Source: CAZIPE01 sp964541305 (GTDB taxonomy: Bacteria; Patescibacteriota; Saccharimonadia; Saccharimonadales; UBA7683). Taken from it: DNA of 64,000 nucleotides. The stretch is taken from NCBI GenBank assembly GCA_964541305.1, contig CAZIPE010000001.1, forward strand, positions 88,163 to 152,162, in the 5' to 3' direction. A model generated the notes under the pieces. That model was given only the letters and a program-made list of their open reading frames with translations, was not told the origin of the DNA and made no database searches. Below, one piece after another: positions 28,490 through 38,723 of the stretch. Both the position numbers and the translations under genes were made by a program. The first letter of the stretch is position 1. Each line of letters opens with the position of its first letter.

Positions 28490-31162
28490 ATGGCAAAAAC
28501 TGTTAAGAAGGGCTCTGTGAGAAAGCCCGCTCAACGTAAGGGTTCTCACTCGGTTTACACTAATCTTGCAACTAAGCGCAAGGTAAAGGTAGATGCACGC
28601 TCCAGACAAAAAGCAGAATTTCTTGCAACACTTCCAAAATCGCGCATAAAGCGTTTCTTTTACCGTATGCATCCGCGACGCTTCTTTAAATACTGGTTCT
28701 CTAAAGAGGGTGGCTTGATGGCACTCAAAATTGGTGGGCTCGGTCTGGCGGCTTTTGTTATTCTTATCCTCACCATTTTCGCAATTTTCAGAAAAGATTT
28801 GGCGCTCGGCCCTGATGAACTCACCAAGCGCGTTCAGAGTCGAACGACAAAATTTTACGACCGAACAGGTCAAGTGCTTTTGTATGATCTATATAAGGAC
28901 CAACAACTGACCTTCGTAAAGCCCGATCAGATCTCAAACAACATGAAATATGCCATGGTGGCTATTGAAGATAAAGACTTCTATAAACATGGTGGTTTTG
29001 ATGTAAAGGGTATAGCGCGCTCTGTCGTAAACAACGCAAGTGGTGGTGGTAAACAAGGCGCCTCAACCATCACTCAGCAGTTGGCGCGTGTGGTTATTCT
29101 TGAAGACAATACTAGTACCGGGCTGGCGGGATACACTCGTAAAATTAAAGAACTCATTCTTTCAATTGAGCTAGAGCGTTCGTATTCAAAAGATGAGATA
29201 CTTAACTTCTACCTCAACTCCGTCAGCTTTGGGGGCACAGCGATTGGTGTTGAATCTGCTGCTCAACGTTACTTCAACAAGCCTGCCAGTAAGTTGAGCA
29301 TTGCCGAAGCAGCCTACATTGCGTCCATTCCACAATACCCTACGCTTTATGACAAAAATAATCCTAACTTCGATGCCGAACGCACACTCGCACGGCAACA
29401 AACGGTTATAGATTATATGCGTGACCAGGGCTATATTACTGAAAAAGAAGCTACCGAAGCCAAGGAAGTTAAGATTCTCGCCAAAATTAAACCGCTGAAG
29501 AATCAACAGAACATCAAAGCCCCTCACTTTGTGAACGAGATTATTAAAGACTTAGAAGGCCAATATGGTGCCGAAAATGTAAGACAAGGTGGCTGGCGCA
29601 TTACCACAACACTTGATTGGAACATGCAACAACTTGCAGAAAAATCAATTGCAGATAACATTGCTAACGTTGATGCGCGCAATGGAGATAATGCTGCACT
29701 TGTTGCCGTTGATGTAAAGACGAATCAAGTACTTGCCATGTCTGGTAGTCGCAACTACACCTTTAAAGGGTACGGCCAAACAAACGCAGCAACAGCCAAA
29801 TTACAGCCAGGTTCGAGCCTTAAACCATTTGTGTATACCGAGCTATTTGATCAGGGCTCATACGGACCCGGCAGTGTCATACCGGACACCAGACAGGCCT
29901 TTTACGGCATTTATCCAAATAACTTCGATCGAGGCTTTAGAGGAAATATTAGTATACGAAGTGCTCTCGCTGAATCTCGTAACTTACCCGCCATGAAAGC
30001 TGCACAAATGGTGGGTATGGACAAAGTTATTGAATCGCTTAAGAAGGCTGGTGAAACCGATATCACATGTGGTGTTGAGGGCGAATGTACCAACCCGTTC
30101 TTGGCAATCGGCTCAGGTGACGTTAATCTCGACCAACACACGGCCGCCTACGCCACTATTGCACGTGGATATGAAGCAAAACCTCAAACCTCTATTCTTA
30201 AAATTGAAAAGCCTAATGGTGAAATTGTTCAGGAATGGAAAGACGCAAAGGGCTCACAAATCTACGGCGACGCCAACCGAGGTGAACAGTTACGTTTCCT
30301 TATTAGTAGCATACTTTCTGATGATGTCGCGCGAGCTCCAACCTTTGGCTATGGACAACCTTGGTTCAATACACCTGGCGTGAAGATGGCCATAAAAACT
30401 GGTACAACCGATAACTCGAAAGATGGTTGGATGATGGGCTACTCTCCTAAATTAGCTGTAGGTGTATGGGCTGGCAATCATGACGGCACACCAATGGGAA
30501 CGGCGACCGATCAAAGTACCGGCCCCATTTTTGGTCAGTTCGTAAAGGAAGCTCACGATAAAGTTATGACTAAGCCTCAGTACGGATATAAAGCAAATGA
30601 ATGGTTCACTCAACCACAGGGTATACAGAAAATGAGAGTGGGGGGAAGGTGGGATATCTTCCAATCTTGGTTTAGAAAACCAAAGGAAAGTAAAAAGAAA
30701 TTTACTATGGATAAAGTCTCAAAGAAGCTCGCAACGAGCTGTACACCAGCCGATGCCAAGGAGACTATTGAGGTTACTGTAGTAAGCGATCCGAATAGAC
30801 CTGGTAGTGAAGTTATTGGTACGCCTCCCGCAGGCTACGATATTAAGAACAATGATGATGTACACAAATGTGGTGATAAAAAGCCGTCTGTAGGTGCTAT
30901 CGGCCTCACAGAGATAGATCCTGATTCCAGAACCTACACTATTACCGCAAGCGTCAGCAAAGGCAAATTTAGTCTCGATAAAGTGGAATTTATTGTCAAC
31001 GGCCAGGTAGTCAGTTCGCAAAATGCAAAAGGTTCAAGTTACTCAACAACCTACAAGTTCCCCAAAGATGGTACTTACACTATCCGAGTCAGGACGGTTG
31101 ACGAAGGATACTATCAAGGCGAGAATAGCATTACATCTGTAGTACCTGAAATTGAACCGTAA
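28490..31162 (+). CDS. Class A penicillin-binding protein (PBP1a type)
   Basis: The 890-residue bifunctional peptidoglycan synthase has a basic cytoplasmic N-terminus, one membrane helix at about 75-97, a GT51 glycosyltransferase domain (EDKDFYKHGGFDVKG and QGASTITQQLAR) and a transpeptidase domain with SSLKPF as the serine motif and KTGTT. After residue 790 an Ig-like beta domain follows (VEFIVNGQVVSS, GTYTIRVRTVD). No ribosome binding site is visible; TATAAT ends 7 bases before the ATG, so translation is probably leaderless. Having this gene shows the cell makes or remodels its own wall. Confidence 0.94.
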   Translation: MAKTVKKGSVRKPAQRKGSHSVYTNLATKRKVKVDARSRQKAEFLATLPKSRIKRFFYRMHPRRFFKYWFSKEGGLMALKIGGLGLAAFVILILTIFAIFRKDLALGPDELTKRVQSRTTKFYDRTGQVLLYDLYKDQQLTFVKPDQISNNMKYAMVAIEDKDFYKHGGFDVKGIARSVVNNASGGGKQGASTITQQLARVVILEDNTSTGLAGYTRKIKELILSIELERSYSKDEILNFYLNSVSFGGTAIGVESAAQRYFNKPASKLSIAEAAYIASIPQYPTLYDKNNPNFDAERTLARQQTVIDYMRDQGYITEKEATEAKEVKILAKIKPLKNQQNIKAPHFVNEIIKDLEGQYGAENVRQGGWRITTTLDWNMQQLAEKSIADNIANVDARNGDNAALVAVDVKTNQVLAMSGSRNYTFKGYGQTNAATAKLQPGSSLKPFVYTELFDQGSYGPGSVIPDTRQAFYGIYPNNFDRGFRGNISIRSALAESRNLPAMKAAQMVGMDKVIESLKKAGETDITCGVEGECTNPFLAIGSGDVNLDQHTAAYATIARGYEAKPQTSILKIEKPNGEIVQEWKDAKGSQIYGDANRGEQLRFLISSILSDDVARAPTFGYGQPWFNTPGVKMAIKTGTTDNSKDGWMMGYSPKLAVGVWAGNHDGTPMGTATDQSTGPIFGQFVKEAHDKVMTKPQYGYKANEWFTQPQGIQKMRVGGRWDIFQSWFRKPKESKKKFTMDKVSKKLATSCTPADAKETIEVTVVSDPNRPGSEVIGTPPAGYDIKNNDDVHKCGDKKPSVGAIGLTEIDPDSRTYTITASVSKGKFSLDKVEFIVNGQVVSSQNAKGSSYSTTYKFPKDGTYTIRVRTVDEGYYQGENSITSVVPEIEP

Positions 31163-31184
31163 GTTACTTATCAGAATTTTATAG

Positions 31185-31895
31185 CTACCGTTTTGTATCA
31201 CGTCGAGGATCACGTAGTGCCTTGGCGAACATCATCCGCCCAGCTGAAGTTTGCAAGTTACGAGTAAACTCGACTGCCACCACCTTCCCCATCTGATTTG
31301 CCGCGTTCTCAACCACTACCATCGTGCCATCATCAAGATAGCCAACACCTTGAGTGCGTTCTTGGCCTTTTTGTACAATCTTAATTTCAGCTTTTTCACC
31401 CGGTAAACGTGCAGGACGAAGATTCTGTGCCAGTTCATTTATATTAAGTACTCGAACACCTTCGATCTCAGCAACTTTAAGTAAATTATAGTCGGTGGTA
31501 TATAAAAGTGAACCTGTCTTTTTTGCTACTTTGACTAGCTTCTCGTCAACACCAGATTCACTCGGCTCGTCATCAGAAATAATTCGGATTTCTGCGTGAC
31601 GACTATCTTGAAGTTCTTGTATTACTTGAAGCCCAAAACGGGCTCGTTCGCGCTTTAAATGATCCGCCTTGTCAGCCAATAGCTGTAATTCAGCAATCAC
31701 AAAACGCGGTACCAGCAGTTCCCCTGGTACGAAGCCTGAGCGGACTACTTCTAGTACTCGCCCATCCATCAGTGCGCTTGTGTCGAGTAAAACTCGGGAG
31801 TTAGCTTTTGGCGCGCGCTTATGTATGAGCACATACAAGATGCTGATTCCGACAATAAGTGATAGTGATGATATGAGTAGCAATAATTCTGTCAT
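31185..31895 (-). CDS. PIN-TRAM domain membrane protein (YacL-like)
   Basis: The 236-residue protein has an N-terminal membrane helix (LLLLISSLSLIVGISILYVL), a PIN nuclease-like domain starting LLDTSALMDGRVLE with acidic residues (TDYNLLKVAE), and a C-terminal TRAM RNA-binding domain (GQERTQGVGYLDDGTMVVVE). The YacL family is shorter here, with one helix rather than four. AAAGGA lies 5 bases before the ATG, 11 bases past radA, so the two are an operon. Role probably in RNA metabolism at the membrane; not proven. Confidence 0.85.
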   Translation of the reverse strand: MTELLLLISSLSLIVGISILYVLIHKRAPKANSRVLLDTSALMDGRVLEVVRSGFVPGELLVPRFVIAELQLLADKADHLKRERARFGLQVIQELQDSRHAEIRIISDDEPSESGVDEKLVKVAKKTGSLLYTTDYNLLKVAEIEGVRVLNINELAQNLRPARLPGEKAEIKIVQKGQERTQGVGYLDDGTMVVVENAANQMGKVVAVEFTRNLQTSAGRMMFAKALRDPRRDTKR

Positions 31896-31905
31896 GTGTT
31901 TCCTT

Positions 31906-33249
31906 TTACGATTTTAAATAGGTATTGAGTGCTTCACGTAAGCTCGAAATTGATTGATACGTTGCGAGCGAGGTGTCTGATTTTGGCCCAATAGCCAGCT
32001 TAAAGCCAAGCTGTTTTGCCTCTTTAACTCGCTTTTCTATCTGTGGCACGTGGCGAACTTCACCAGAAAGACCCACTTCTCCGAATACTACTGCATCTTG
32101 TTTGAGCTTCAAGCCTTTTGCTGCCGATGCAATTGCCATACATACTGCAAGATCCGCTGCCGGTTCAGTTATTTTGATACCGCCTACAATGTTGATATAC
32201 ACGTCTTGCTCGCTTAAATCGAGTTTGGTGCGACGCGATAATACCGCAGTAAGTAGCGTCAAGCGGTTCAAATCAAAGCCCGAGGCGGCGCGCTTAGGGT
32301 AGCCAAACGATGTTCTATTCACTAGCGCTTGAACTTCAACCAAAATAGGTCGCGTTCCTTCCATGGCAGCAAGAACAATTGACCCATCTGCCACTTGCCT
32401 CTCAGCAAGTAATGTGGCAGAGGGATTCTCAACGGGTAGCAATCCACCTTCTTTCATTTCAAATATCCCCACCTCTGAGGTAGAGCCATATCTATTTTTA
32501 ACTGCTCGGAGTGTTTTGAATCCACCGTATCTGTCTCCCTCTAAATTCAGCACCACGTCAACGAGGTGCTCCATCAGCTTAGGCCCAGCGATAGAGCCTT
32601 CTTTTGTGACATGGCCTACTAGAATAAGGGTAGTATTTGTTTGCTTGGCGACTTGCGAAAGAATATGGGTCGAATTGGTAATCTGACTTACACTACCAGG
32701 AGCTGAAGCAACAGCTTGAGAGGTAATAGTTTGAATTGAATCAACAATAATGAGATCATAGTCCCCACTTAAAATTGTTTGAGCAATGTCTTCAGTGCTA
32801 TTAGAACTAGCGAGCAACACATCTTTATAGTTCTTCGTCACACGCTCAGCTCTGTTACTGACTTGATCAAGCGATTCTTCTCCGCTGACGTAAAGTACTT
32901 TTTGCTTCTGTGCGATATTTGCTGCAATTTGCACAAGGAGTGTACTCTTGCCTATTCCTGGTTGTCCTGCCATCAATGACACGCTACCGCATACAAAACC
33001 GCCCCCCAGCACACTATCCACATCACTGATAGAGCTTGAGATACGCCCCTTGGTGGTAGTTTTTGATGAACCCGCAGCCGTTGCCTTCAAGTGTGCACCA
33101 CCGAGTCGGGCAGAAGTCAGATTAACGTTTTGTGGAAGTTCTTCAACAAGACTGTTCCAGGCGCCACAGCTCGAGCATCTTCCCGCCCATTTACTATGTT
33201 TGTAGCCACATTCCTGGCAAATAAATTGTGCTGTTTTTTTCGCCATCAT
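31906..33249 (-). CDS. radA: DNA repair protein RadA
   Basis: The 447-residue RecA-like branch-migration helicase has an N-terminal zinc ribbon (CQECG and CSSCG), Walker A GQPGIGKST, the RadA-specific KNRYGST and a C-terminal Lon-like domain (VGLSGEVRHVPQIEKRVKEA). TATACT lies 9 bases before the first ATG; a second ATG follows at once (33246), so either may be used. Length is typical. Note that this protein keeps its zinc cysteines although beta-prime does not. Confidence 0.96.
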   Translation of the reverse strand: MMAKKTAQFICQECGYKHSKWAGRCSSCGAWNSLVEELPQNVNLTSARLGGAHLKATAAGSSKTTTKGRISSSISDVDSVLGGGFVCGSVSLMAGQPGIGKSTLLVQIAANIAQKQKVLYVSGEESLDQVSNRAERVTKNYKDVLLASSNSTEDIAQTILSGDYDLIIVDSIQTITSQAVASAPGSVSQITNSTHILSQVAKQTNTTLILVGHVTKEGSIAGPKLMEHLVDVVLNLEGDRYGGFKTLRAVKNRYGSTSEVGIFEMKEGGLLPVENPSATLLAERQVADGSIVLAAMEGTRPILVEVQALVNRTSFGYPKRAASGFDLNRLTLLTAVLSRRTKLDLSEQDVYINIVGGIKITEPAADLAVCMAIASAAKGLKLKQDAVVFGEVGLSGEVRHVPQIEKRVKEAKQLGFKLAIGPKSDTSLATYQSISSLREALNTYLKS

Positions 33250-33258
33250 CTGACCTAC

Positions 33259-33264
33259 AGTATA
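33259..33264 (-). promoter_or_regulatory. -10 of radA
   Basis: TATACT on the minus strand, 9 bases before the first ATG (33249). Predicted leader is near zero. Confidence 0.5.
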
Positions 33265-33268
33265 TCAT

Positions 33269-34228
33269 CTAGCGGAGTGTGGCTTTGGAACTATCAAGCT
33301 GATTAGCTAAATCATTCTCAGAAACTGCTAATTCGTTACGGAGCTTGACGATTGAATTATATTCTGTAATTTTACTACGCAGTTCGGTCAAGGAAGCGTT
33401 ATAGGCTTGCACGGCTTGATTAAAGCTGGGGACGCGCTGGTTATATGCACTAGCGCTACCGGACGATCGCAGTGATTCAAGGGTTTTTTGCAAACTCTCA
33501 ATCTGAGCGTTTTGTGCTTCAAGCTCTGCATTACCTGAATCAATTTGAGATTTAAGAGTTTTGAGCTGTGCATCGTATGATTCACGCTTACGCTCGAGGT
33601 CCGTAAATTTCTTCTGATATTTCTGAGAATAAGCAACGATAGTAGCCCTATCTTTAAAGTACCTGCTGTAATGTTGTTCAAGTTGAGGTGAAAGTTTCTT
33701 AAGCTCTGTTCCAAAAATTGAGTGCATTTCATTAAGCAGGTCTTCGGTGCCTGCTTTTTTATACAAGGCAAGCGTCTCCTTAACGCGCGCGTCTGTAACC
33801 GTCTGTGCATGCTTTTGCAGTAGTTCGTCTATTTCACGGCGTTCAGCGCTTGAAAGCCGTTCATAAGCAGCGTGGAGCACCTCGTGTGCCGCAGTGACCT
33901 GCTGTACGCCATCAAGCTGTGTGTCATCAACTTCGTACACATAAACACGTTGTTTAGTGTAGCAACCGAGTACGATATTGTTCTGCTCGAGCCCACTACA
34001 CGAACTCCTGAACTGCTTAGCTTCCTGAACTTCACTCTGACTTGCTTGATAGAGAAATTCACCCTCATCAGTCAATTCTAACTGTTTGGCTAATTGTGCT
34101 GACTGACTTGAGATATCAGTCGTGTTCACGATATAGAGATCTTTGAGGTGCTGACGATTAGCGTACGCAAGTATGCCACCAGCAATAAGCACTACTATCA
34201 CCACCCAGGAAAAGATACGCTTATTCAC
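33269..34228 (-). CDS. Membrane-anchored HExxH protein with coiled coil
   Basis: The 319-residue protein has one N-terminal helix (FSWVVIVVLIAGGILAYA), then an extracytoplasmic part with C77 and C89, the sequence AAHEVLHAAYERL (HExxH at 115-119) typical of zinc peptidases, and a long coiled coil from about 190 to 315. It starts with GTG inside the clpC stop (GTGA, 4-base overlap), so it is translationally coupled to clpC and shares its heat-shock control. A membrane protease or stress sensor is plausible. I do not recognise the family, and the third zinc ligand is not certain. Confidence 0.7.
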   Translation of the reverse strand: MNKRIFSWVVIVVLIAGGILAYANRQHLKDLYIVNTTDISSQSAQLAKQLELTDEGEFLYQASQSEVQEAKQFRSSCSGLEQNNIVLGCYTKQRVYVYEVDDTQLDGVQQVTAAHEVLHAAYERLSSAERREIDELLQKHAQTVTDARVKETLALYKKAGTEDLLNEMHSIFGTELKKLSPQLEQHYSRYFKDRATIVAYSQKYQKKFTDLERKRESYDAQLKTLKSQIDSGNAELEAQNAQIESLQKTLESLRSSGSASAYNQRVPSFNQAVQAYNASLTELRSKITEYNSIVKLRNELAVSENDLANQLDSSKATLR

Positions 34229-36765
34229 TTAGAAATAGTATCCTTTATGCGTGTTTTTTTAGAAGATGATTTTGGCTTATCGCCTGTCTCCAACTGAAAT
34301 ACCAGTTTTTTCTTTAAGGCCTGTACGGTGATAGTCTGTTCAGTCTTATAGGTGCCAGAGAGCACACCTTCAGCCAGCTGATCTTCAACCTCATCTTGCA
34401 ATACTCTTCGCAGTGATCGTACGCCGTTGTGGGCATCATAACCCTTTTTGAGCAGCCACTTTTTAGCGCTTGGCTGCACTACTAACTGAAGGGGCGTTGA
34501 TGTGTGGGCCAGGCGTTGATTGAGATCTTTTATTTGTAGATCAAGTACCTGCCCAGCTTCTTTTTGAGTAAGCGCCCTGAAAACCACTATTTTATCGAGA
34601 CGATTGATTAGTTCGGGTCGCATTACGCCCTTCAGCTCATCAAGCACTCGTTCTTTATTGCTTTCATGCAAATCATCGAGATTATCCAGATCTTTTTTGG
34701 TTTCAGCACGAAACCCAAGTATAGATTCTTTCTGTAAACTCTCAGCTCCTACGTTGCCTGTCATGATTATGACAGTATTAGTGAAATCTACACTTCGGCC
34801 TTTGGCATCGGTCAAAACACCATCTTCAAGAATCTGAAGGAGCATATTGAAGATATCGGGATGAGCCTTTTCAATTTCATCAAGCAATATAACGCTATAC
34901 GGATTACGTCGCACTTTATCAGTCAGCTGTCCGCCGTCCTCGTAACCAACGTAACCGGCCGGTGCACCAACCAAACGAGAGGCAGTGTGTCGTTCGCTAA
35001 ATTCACTCATATCGATTTTAATTAACGCATCTTTTCGCTCGTATAATTCACGAGCCAAAACGCGGGCTAGCTCAGTCTTGCCGACCCCTGTTGGGCCTAG
35101 GAATATAAAAGAACCAATCGGTCGTTTTTTATCACTCATGCCAAGCCGATTGCGCCTTAAGGCACGAGCAACTGATGTGATTGCTTCTTTTTGACCGATG
35201 ACATAACGAGAAAGACTCTTCTCAAGCTTAAGTAAGTAATTTGCTTCTTTTTTTATCACTTTGTGCGCGGGAATGCCGGTCATTAGTTCAATCGTCTCAG
35301 CAAGGTCTGCTTCAGAAAGCGTAAGTTTAGCTCGACCGCGTCCTCGCTGTTTTTCAAGTGTTTTTTCAAGCTCTGCCAGCTTTGTTTTATGTCGTGCTGC
35401 CGCCTCAAAGTTTTCATGATCAACCGATTCTGCCAGACGGTGCCGTATGAGCTTAATTTCTTTAAGTAATTTTCGCTGACTCTCGGGGGTTTTGCCTCGC
35501 GAGATTCTAATATGAGCGGCAGATTCGTCTAAAAGATCCAGAGCTTTGTCGGGCATGAATCGCTCGCTCAAATACCGATCGCTCAACTCTACGGCCTGAT
35601 CAATTACCTCATCAGTAATTGCCACACTATGGTGCTCTTCGTAGTGCTTCTTGAGTCCTTTAAGAATCTCGCTGGTTTGTCTGAGTGTGGGCGGGTGGAC
35701 CATAACAGTTTGGAAGCGACGCTCAAGAGCGCTATCTTTTTCGATACTCTTACGATATTCCTCAATGGTCGTTGCGCCAATAACTCGTACACTTCCTCGT
35801 GCCAAAACAGGTTTAAGCATATTTGCTGCATCCATAGAACCCTCGGCTGCACCTGCACCAACAAGCAAGTGTAGTTCATCAATAAACAGCAGTACCGTCG
35901 GGTCATTGCTGATTTCATGCATTAACGCCTTTAAGCGCTCTTCAAATTCACCGCGGTACTTTGTGCCTGCAATTAAGCCAGCAAGGTCGAGCATAATAAC
36001 TCTTTTGTCGAGCAGTTTTTCTGGCACCTGCTCTTTTGCAATTCGCTGAGCGAGGCCTTCCGCAATAGCCGTTTTACCCACACCAGGCTCACCAATAAGC
36101 ACCGGGTTATTCTTAGTGCGCCGGCTCAATATCGTAATAACACGACGTAATTCTTCTTCTCGACCGATAACAGGATCGAGCTTGTTGGCACGCGCCTCTT
36201 CAGTCAGATCCGTTCCAAAATATTCTAGTGCACTCTTGCCTTTTTTCCGTTTCACCTTTGATGCGTTAGCTGGTTGATTAGGTTGCAGATCTTCAAACTC
36301 ATATCGTTGTTGCTGGAGATACTGTTCGAGATCTACAACTAATTCTTCTACATTAATACTCATATCGCGGAGCAGTACGTTAGCCCGAGCGTTCTTTTGA
36401 ATTAAGATTCCGTATAAAATATGCTCGGTACCACAGAAGTCTTGGTTAAATTCTTTAGCAATTTCCCAGCTTGTACGAAGCGTCAGCTTTGCCGCTTCAC
36501 TCAAACCCTTGCTACCGACACTTATAACGATAGATTTAGGAGTTAACTTCAAAGCCGTGCGAGCACGATCAATTGTCACACCAGATGTTTCAAGTAGCTT
36601 CGCTCCGACAGAACTTTCTTGGCTGAGCACTCCAAGAAGTATGTGTTCCGTTCCTACATAGGCGCTACCCATACTCCGGGCAATTCCTTCGGCATTTCGA
36701 AGAGACAACCGAGCATTTTCAGTCAGTCGTTTGAGGTAATCCTGAAAGTCTGAACTTGCGTGCAT
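34225..36765 (-). CDS. clpC: ATP-dependent Clp protease ATPase ClpC
   Basis: The 846-residue AAA+ unfoldase feeds ClpP. It has the Clp N-domain (two repeats with GTEHILLG and GTEHILYG), D1 Walker A GEPGVGKT, a UVR/M-domain region around residues 405-470, D2 Walker A GPTGVGKT and sensor-2 GVRSLRR. A distal promoter with CIRCE (36844-36881) and a proximal TATAAT six bases before the ATG drive it, so regulated and basal transcription are both likely. The downstream membrane HExxH gene overlaps its stop by four bases. Confidence 0.97.
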   Translation of the reverse strand: MHASSDFQDYLKRLTENARLSLRNAEGIARSMGSAYVGTEHILLGVLSQESSVGAKLLETSGVTIDRARTALKLTPKSIVISVGSKGLSEAAKLTLRTSWEIAKEFNQDFCGTEHILYGILIQKNARANVLLRDMSINVEELVVDLEQYLQQQRYEFEDLQPNQPANASKVKRKKGKSALEYFGTDLTEEARANKLDPVIGREEELRRVITILSRRTKNNPVLIGEPGVGKTAIAEGLAQRIAKEQVPEKLLDKRVIMLDLAGLIAGTKYRGEFEERLKALMHEISNDPTVLLFIDELHLLVGAGAAEGSMDAANMLKPVLARGSVRVIGATTIEEYRKSIEKDSALERRFQTVMVHPPTLRQTSEILKGLKKHYEEHHSVAITDEVIDQAVELSDRYLSERFMPDKALDLLDESAAHIRISRGKTPESQRKLLKEIKLIRHRLAESVDHENFEAAARHKTKLAELEKTLEKQRGRGRAKLTLSEADLAETIELMTGIPAHKVIKKEANYLLKLEKSLSRYVIGQKEAITSVARALRRNRLGMSDKKRPIGSFIFLGPTGVGKTELARVLARELYERKDALIKIDMSEFSERHTASRLVGAPAGYVGYEDGGQLTDKVRRNPYSVILLDEIEKAHPDIFNMLLQILEDGVLTDAKGRSVDFTNTVIIMTGNVGAESLQKESILGFRAETKKDLDNLDDLHESNKERVLDELKGVMRPELINRLDKIVVFRALTQKEAGQVLDLQIKDLNQRLAHTSTPLQLVVQPSAKKWLLKKGYDAHNGVRSLRRVLQDEVEDQLAEGVLSGTYKTEQTITVQALKKKLVFQLETGDKPKSSSKKTRIKDTISK

Positions 36766-36771
36766 GTTCTA

Positions 36772-36777
36772 ATTATA
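36772..36777 (-). promoter_or_regulatory. Proximal -10 of clpC (leaderless)
   Basis: TATAAT on the minus strand ending 6 bases before the ATG at 36765. No good -35 is seen. Confidence 0.5.
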
Positions 36778-36843
36778 CTCCCTATCGCCCATTGTTTCGT
36801 TAGTATTGAAAATTTTACGATATAAATTTATAGTCACTCCTAC

Positions 36844-36872
36844 AGTATAGTAAATTAGCACTCTCGATACAA
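36844..36872 (-). promoter_or_regulatory. Distal clpC promoter under CIRCE
   Basis: TTGTAT (36867-36872), a 17-base spacer and TATACT (36844-36849) on the minus strand. The CIRCE element overlaps its -35 and spacer. It predicts a leader of about 75 bases. Confidence 0.7.
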
Positions 36873-36881
36873 GACTGCTAA
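36855..36881 (-). promoter_or_regulatory. CIRCE operator of clpC (HrcA site)
   Basis: TTAGCACTC (36855-36863), nine bases, then GACTGCTAA (36873-36881): CIRCE with one mismatch. It overlaps the stop codon of the upstream orphan gene and the distal clpC promoter. Confidence 0.88.
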
Positions 36882-37411
36882 TCTAATCGCTCTGTGAAAT
36901 CAGGTTGCGCAGTGAATTTTGGTTCATTTACTCGTTGACCGGTAAACCCATCTCTCGGATGGAAGTATTTGTCCTGAAAGTAGTCTCTTTTAAGACCGTC
37001 GAATGCGCAGAGTATATCACCCTGTAATTCCCCTTGTGTAAAATAACTCATAGCTGTCTCTATCTGATCAAGCGTCGATCTATGGTCACGTTCTGTTTCG
37101 TTCCGCACCTCATCGAGTGCATAAAAAAATGATCGAGCACGTGCATCTGGGCCAAGCCTGTCAGGTTCATCAGAATACATCACTTCTAGAACTACCGGTA
37201 CGATATCAACCAGTTCATTGTCGGGATTATCTTGCATAGCAATATCGAGTATTGCACGGTGTAGATGTCCGCCCCAGTTGTCTCTTAGTTTCGGCCACAC
37301 CCACTCTTCTTCCACAACTTGGCGCATAAAGTCTCTACACTCACCAAACTTTACAAAAGCAACTGGGCTGCAGTTTCGCTCTCTCCAAAGTGAGACTGGA
37401 TATTCCGTCAT
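36878..37411 (-). CDS. Unrecognised 177-residue protein between nusA and clpC
   Basis: I do not recognise this acidic, probably soluble and helical protein (MTEYPVSLWRERNCSPVAF at the start; RARSFFYALDEVRNETERD in the middle). There is no signal, membrane helix or cysteine cluster. Its ATG is 6 bases past the nusA stop, with only a weak GAAGAG site, so it is the second gene of the nusA unit. Its stop codon lies inside the clpC CIRCE. Codon use is looser than in nusA. Confidence 0.6.
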   Translation of the reverse strand: MTEYPVSLWRERNCSPVAFVKFGECRDFMRQVVEEEWVWPKLRDNWGGHLHRAILDIAMQDNPDNELVDIVPVVLEVMYSDEPDRLGPDARARSFFYALDEVRNETERDHRSTLDQIETAMSYFTQGELQGDILCAFDGLKRDYFQDKYFHPRDGFTGQRVNEPKFTAQPDFTERLD

Positions 37412-37417
37412 ATCTAT

Positions 37418-38644
37418 CTACTCTTCGTGGGACTCGATGGCGTCAATTAAGCCGGCCTCGATGTCGTCGCGTCGCTTTGGTTTTGTAGACTTCTTCTCGG
37501 CTGGTTTTGAAGGCGCTGGAGCAGGCTTAGGAGCTTCAACTTCAACAGGTTTTTCAGCTGGCTTTTCTTCAACTACTTCAACAACGGGAGCTGGAGCAGG
37601 AGTTGCTGATTCAATGTCGAGCTCATAGCCTGTAAGCTTGCTAGCAAGTCGTACGTTTTGACCACCCTTACCAATAGCAATTGAAAGCTGATCTTGTGGG
37701 ACAAGCACTCGGGCATGTTTACCAGATTCGTTAATTTCAACACGAGTTACTTCTGTTGGTGAAAGTGCGTTTTTAATGTACGTTTCAGAGTCTTCAGCAA
37801 ATGTGATGATGTCAATCTTCTCCTGTTCACCAATCTCCTGCATAACAGCCTGTACGCGAGTACCGTGACCACCAACGAAGGTGCCCACTGGGTCAACACC
37901 CGGAACGGTAGAAGCAACTGCCAGCTTGGTGCGCATACCTGCTTGACGTGCGATACCTTTAATTTCAACAGCACCACTTTCCATTTCTGGCACTTCTTGT
38001 CGGAAAAGGAACTCAATGAACTTATCGTTAGCTCGCGAAAGCACCAGCTGAGGACCTCTGAATTCGCGTTCAACATCTTTTAGAAATACTTTTACACGTG
38101 CACCGACGCCGTAGTATTCACCAGGTATCTGTTCGCTAGCAGGTAGAATCCCCACTGCTTTACCAAGATCAATACGAACTATGCGAGGCTCAACACGTTG
38201 GACAGTACCAACAAGCACGGTACCGATCTTATCTTCATATTCGTTCATGATGATCTCACGTTCTGCTTCACGTAGACGTTGTAAGATGACCTGCTTCGCT
38301 GTCTGAGCTGCAACACGACCAAAAGTAGTAGGATGCTCGGTAATTTCAATCACATCACCGACTTTCGCATCTTTTTTATGTGCTTTTGCCTGCTCAACTG
38401 TCATTTGCTGAGCATCGTTTTCAACCGCATCACCTTCGACTACATCGTAGCTTGTAACGGCCGTCATGTCGCCGGTGTGATGATTTAGTATTACTTTTAC
38501 ATTCTGCTCTCGTTCACCGTAATCTTTGCGGTACGCAGCTGCTAGCGCCTGCTCGACAGACTCGGCTACGATATCTTCAGGAAGATTCTTTTCTTCAGCG
38601 ATTTGTTTAATTGCTGTTATTAATTGTTTTATTTGTAGTTCCAT
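37418..38644 (-). CDS. nusA: Transcription elongation/termination factor NusA
   Basis: The 408-residue factor has the N-terminal polymerase-binding domain, an S1 domain (GTVLVGTVQRVEPRIVRIDLG) and two KH domains (VDPVGTFVGGHGTRVQAVM and LSIAIGKGGQNVRLA). The C-terminus is a proline/alanine/glutamate-rich tail ending RRDDIEAGLIDAIESHEE rather than the acidic repeats of E. coli. AAAGGAA precedes the ATG. A strong promoter and then a terminator-like hairpin lie before the gene, consistent with NusA-dependent autoregulation. Confidence 0.96.
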   Translation of the reverse strand: MELQIKQLITAIKQIAEEKNLPEDIVAESVEQALAAAYRKDYGEREQNVKVILNHHTGDMTAVTSYDVVEGDAVENDAQQMTVEQAKAHKKDAKVGDVIEITEHPTTFGRVAAQTAKQVILQRLREAEREIIMNEYEDKIGTVLVGTVQRVEPRIVRIDLGKAVGILPASEQIPGEYYGVGARVKVFLKDVEREFRGPQLVLSRANDKFIEFLFRQEVPEMESGAVEIKGIARQAGMRTKLAVASTVPGVDPVGTFVGGHGTRVQAVMQEIGEQEKIDIITFAEDSETYIKNALSPTEVTRVEINESGKHARVLVPQDQLSIAIGKGGQNVRLASKLTGYELDIESATPAPAPVVEVVEEKPAEKPVEVEAPKPAPAPSKPAEKKSTKPKRRDDIEAGLIDAIESHEE

Positions 38645-38686
38645 TTTATGTTTCCTTTCGTTTTAAAATGAATGTGGTTCTAAGAT

Positions 38687-38710
38687 GAAAAACGCCGACC
38701 TGCTGGCCGG
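38687..38710 (-). terminator. Terminator-like hairpin in the nusA leader
   Basis: On the minus strand CCGGCC (38705-38710), loop AGCA, GGTCGG (38695-38700) and then CG and five T. It starts about 7 bases after the expected transcription start of the nusA promoter and lies 43 bases before the ATG. It could be an attenuator or the terminator of the upstream orphan gene. Confidence 0.7.
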
Positions 38711-38723
38711 ACTGTACATGCCT

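Noticed and set aside
30452..31021. Open frames antisense to the penicillin-binding protein
   Set aside because: The sense frame encodes recognised catalytic motifs; the antisense products have no motifs or ribosome binding sites.
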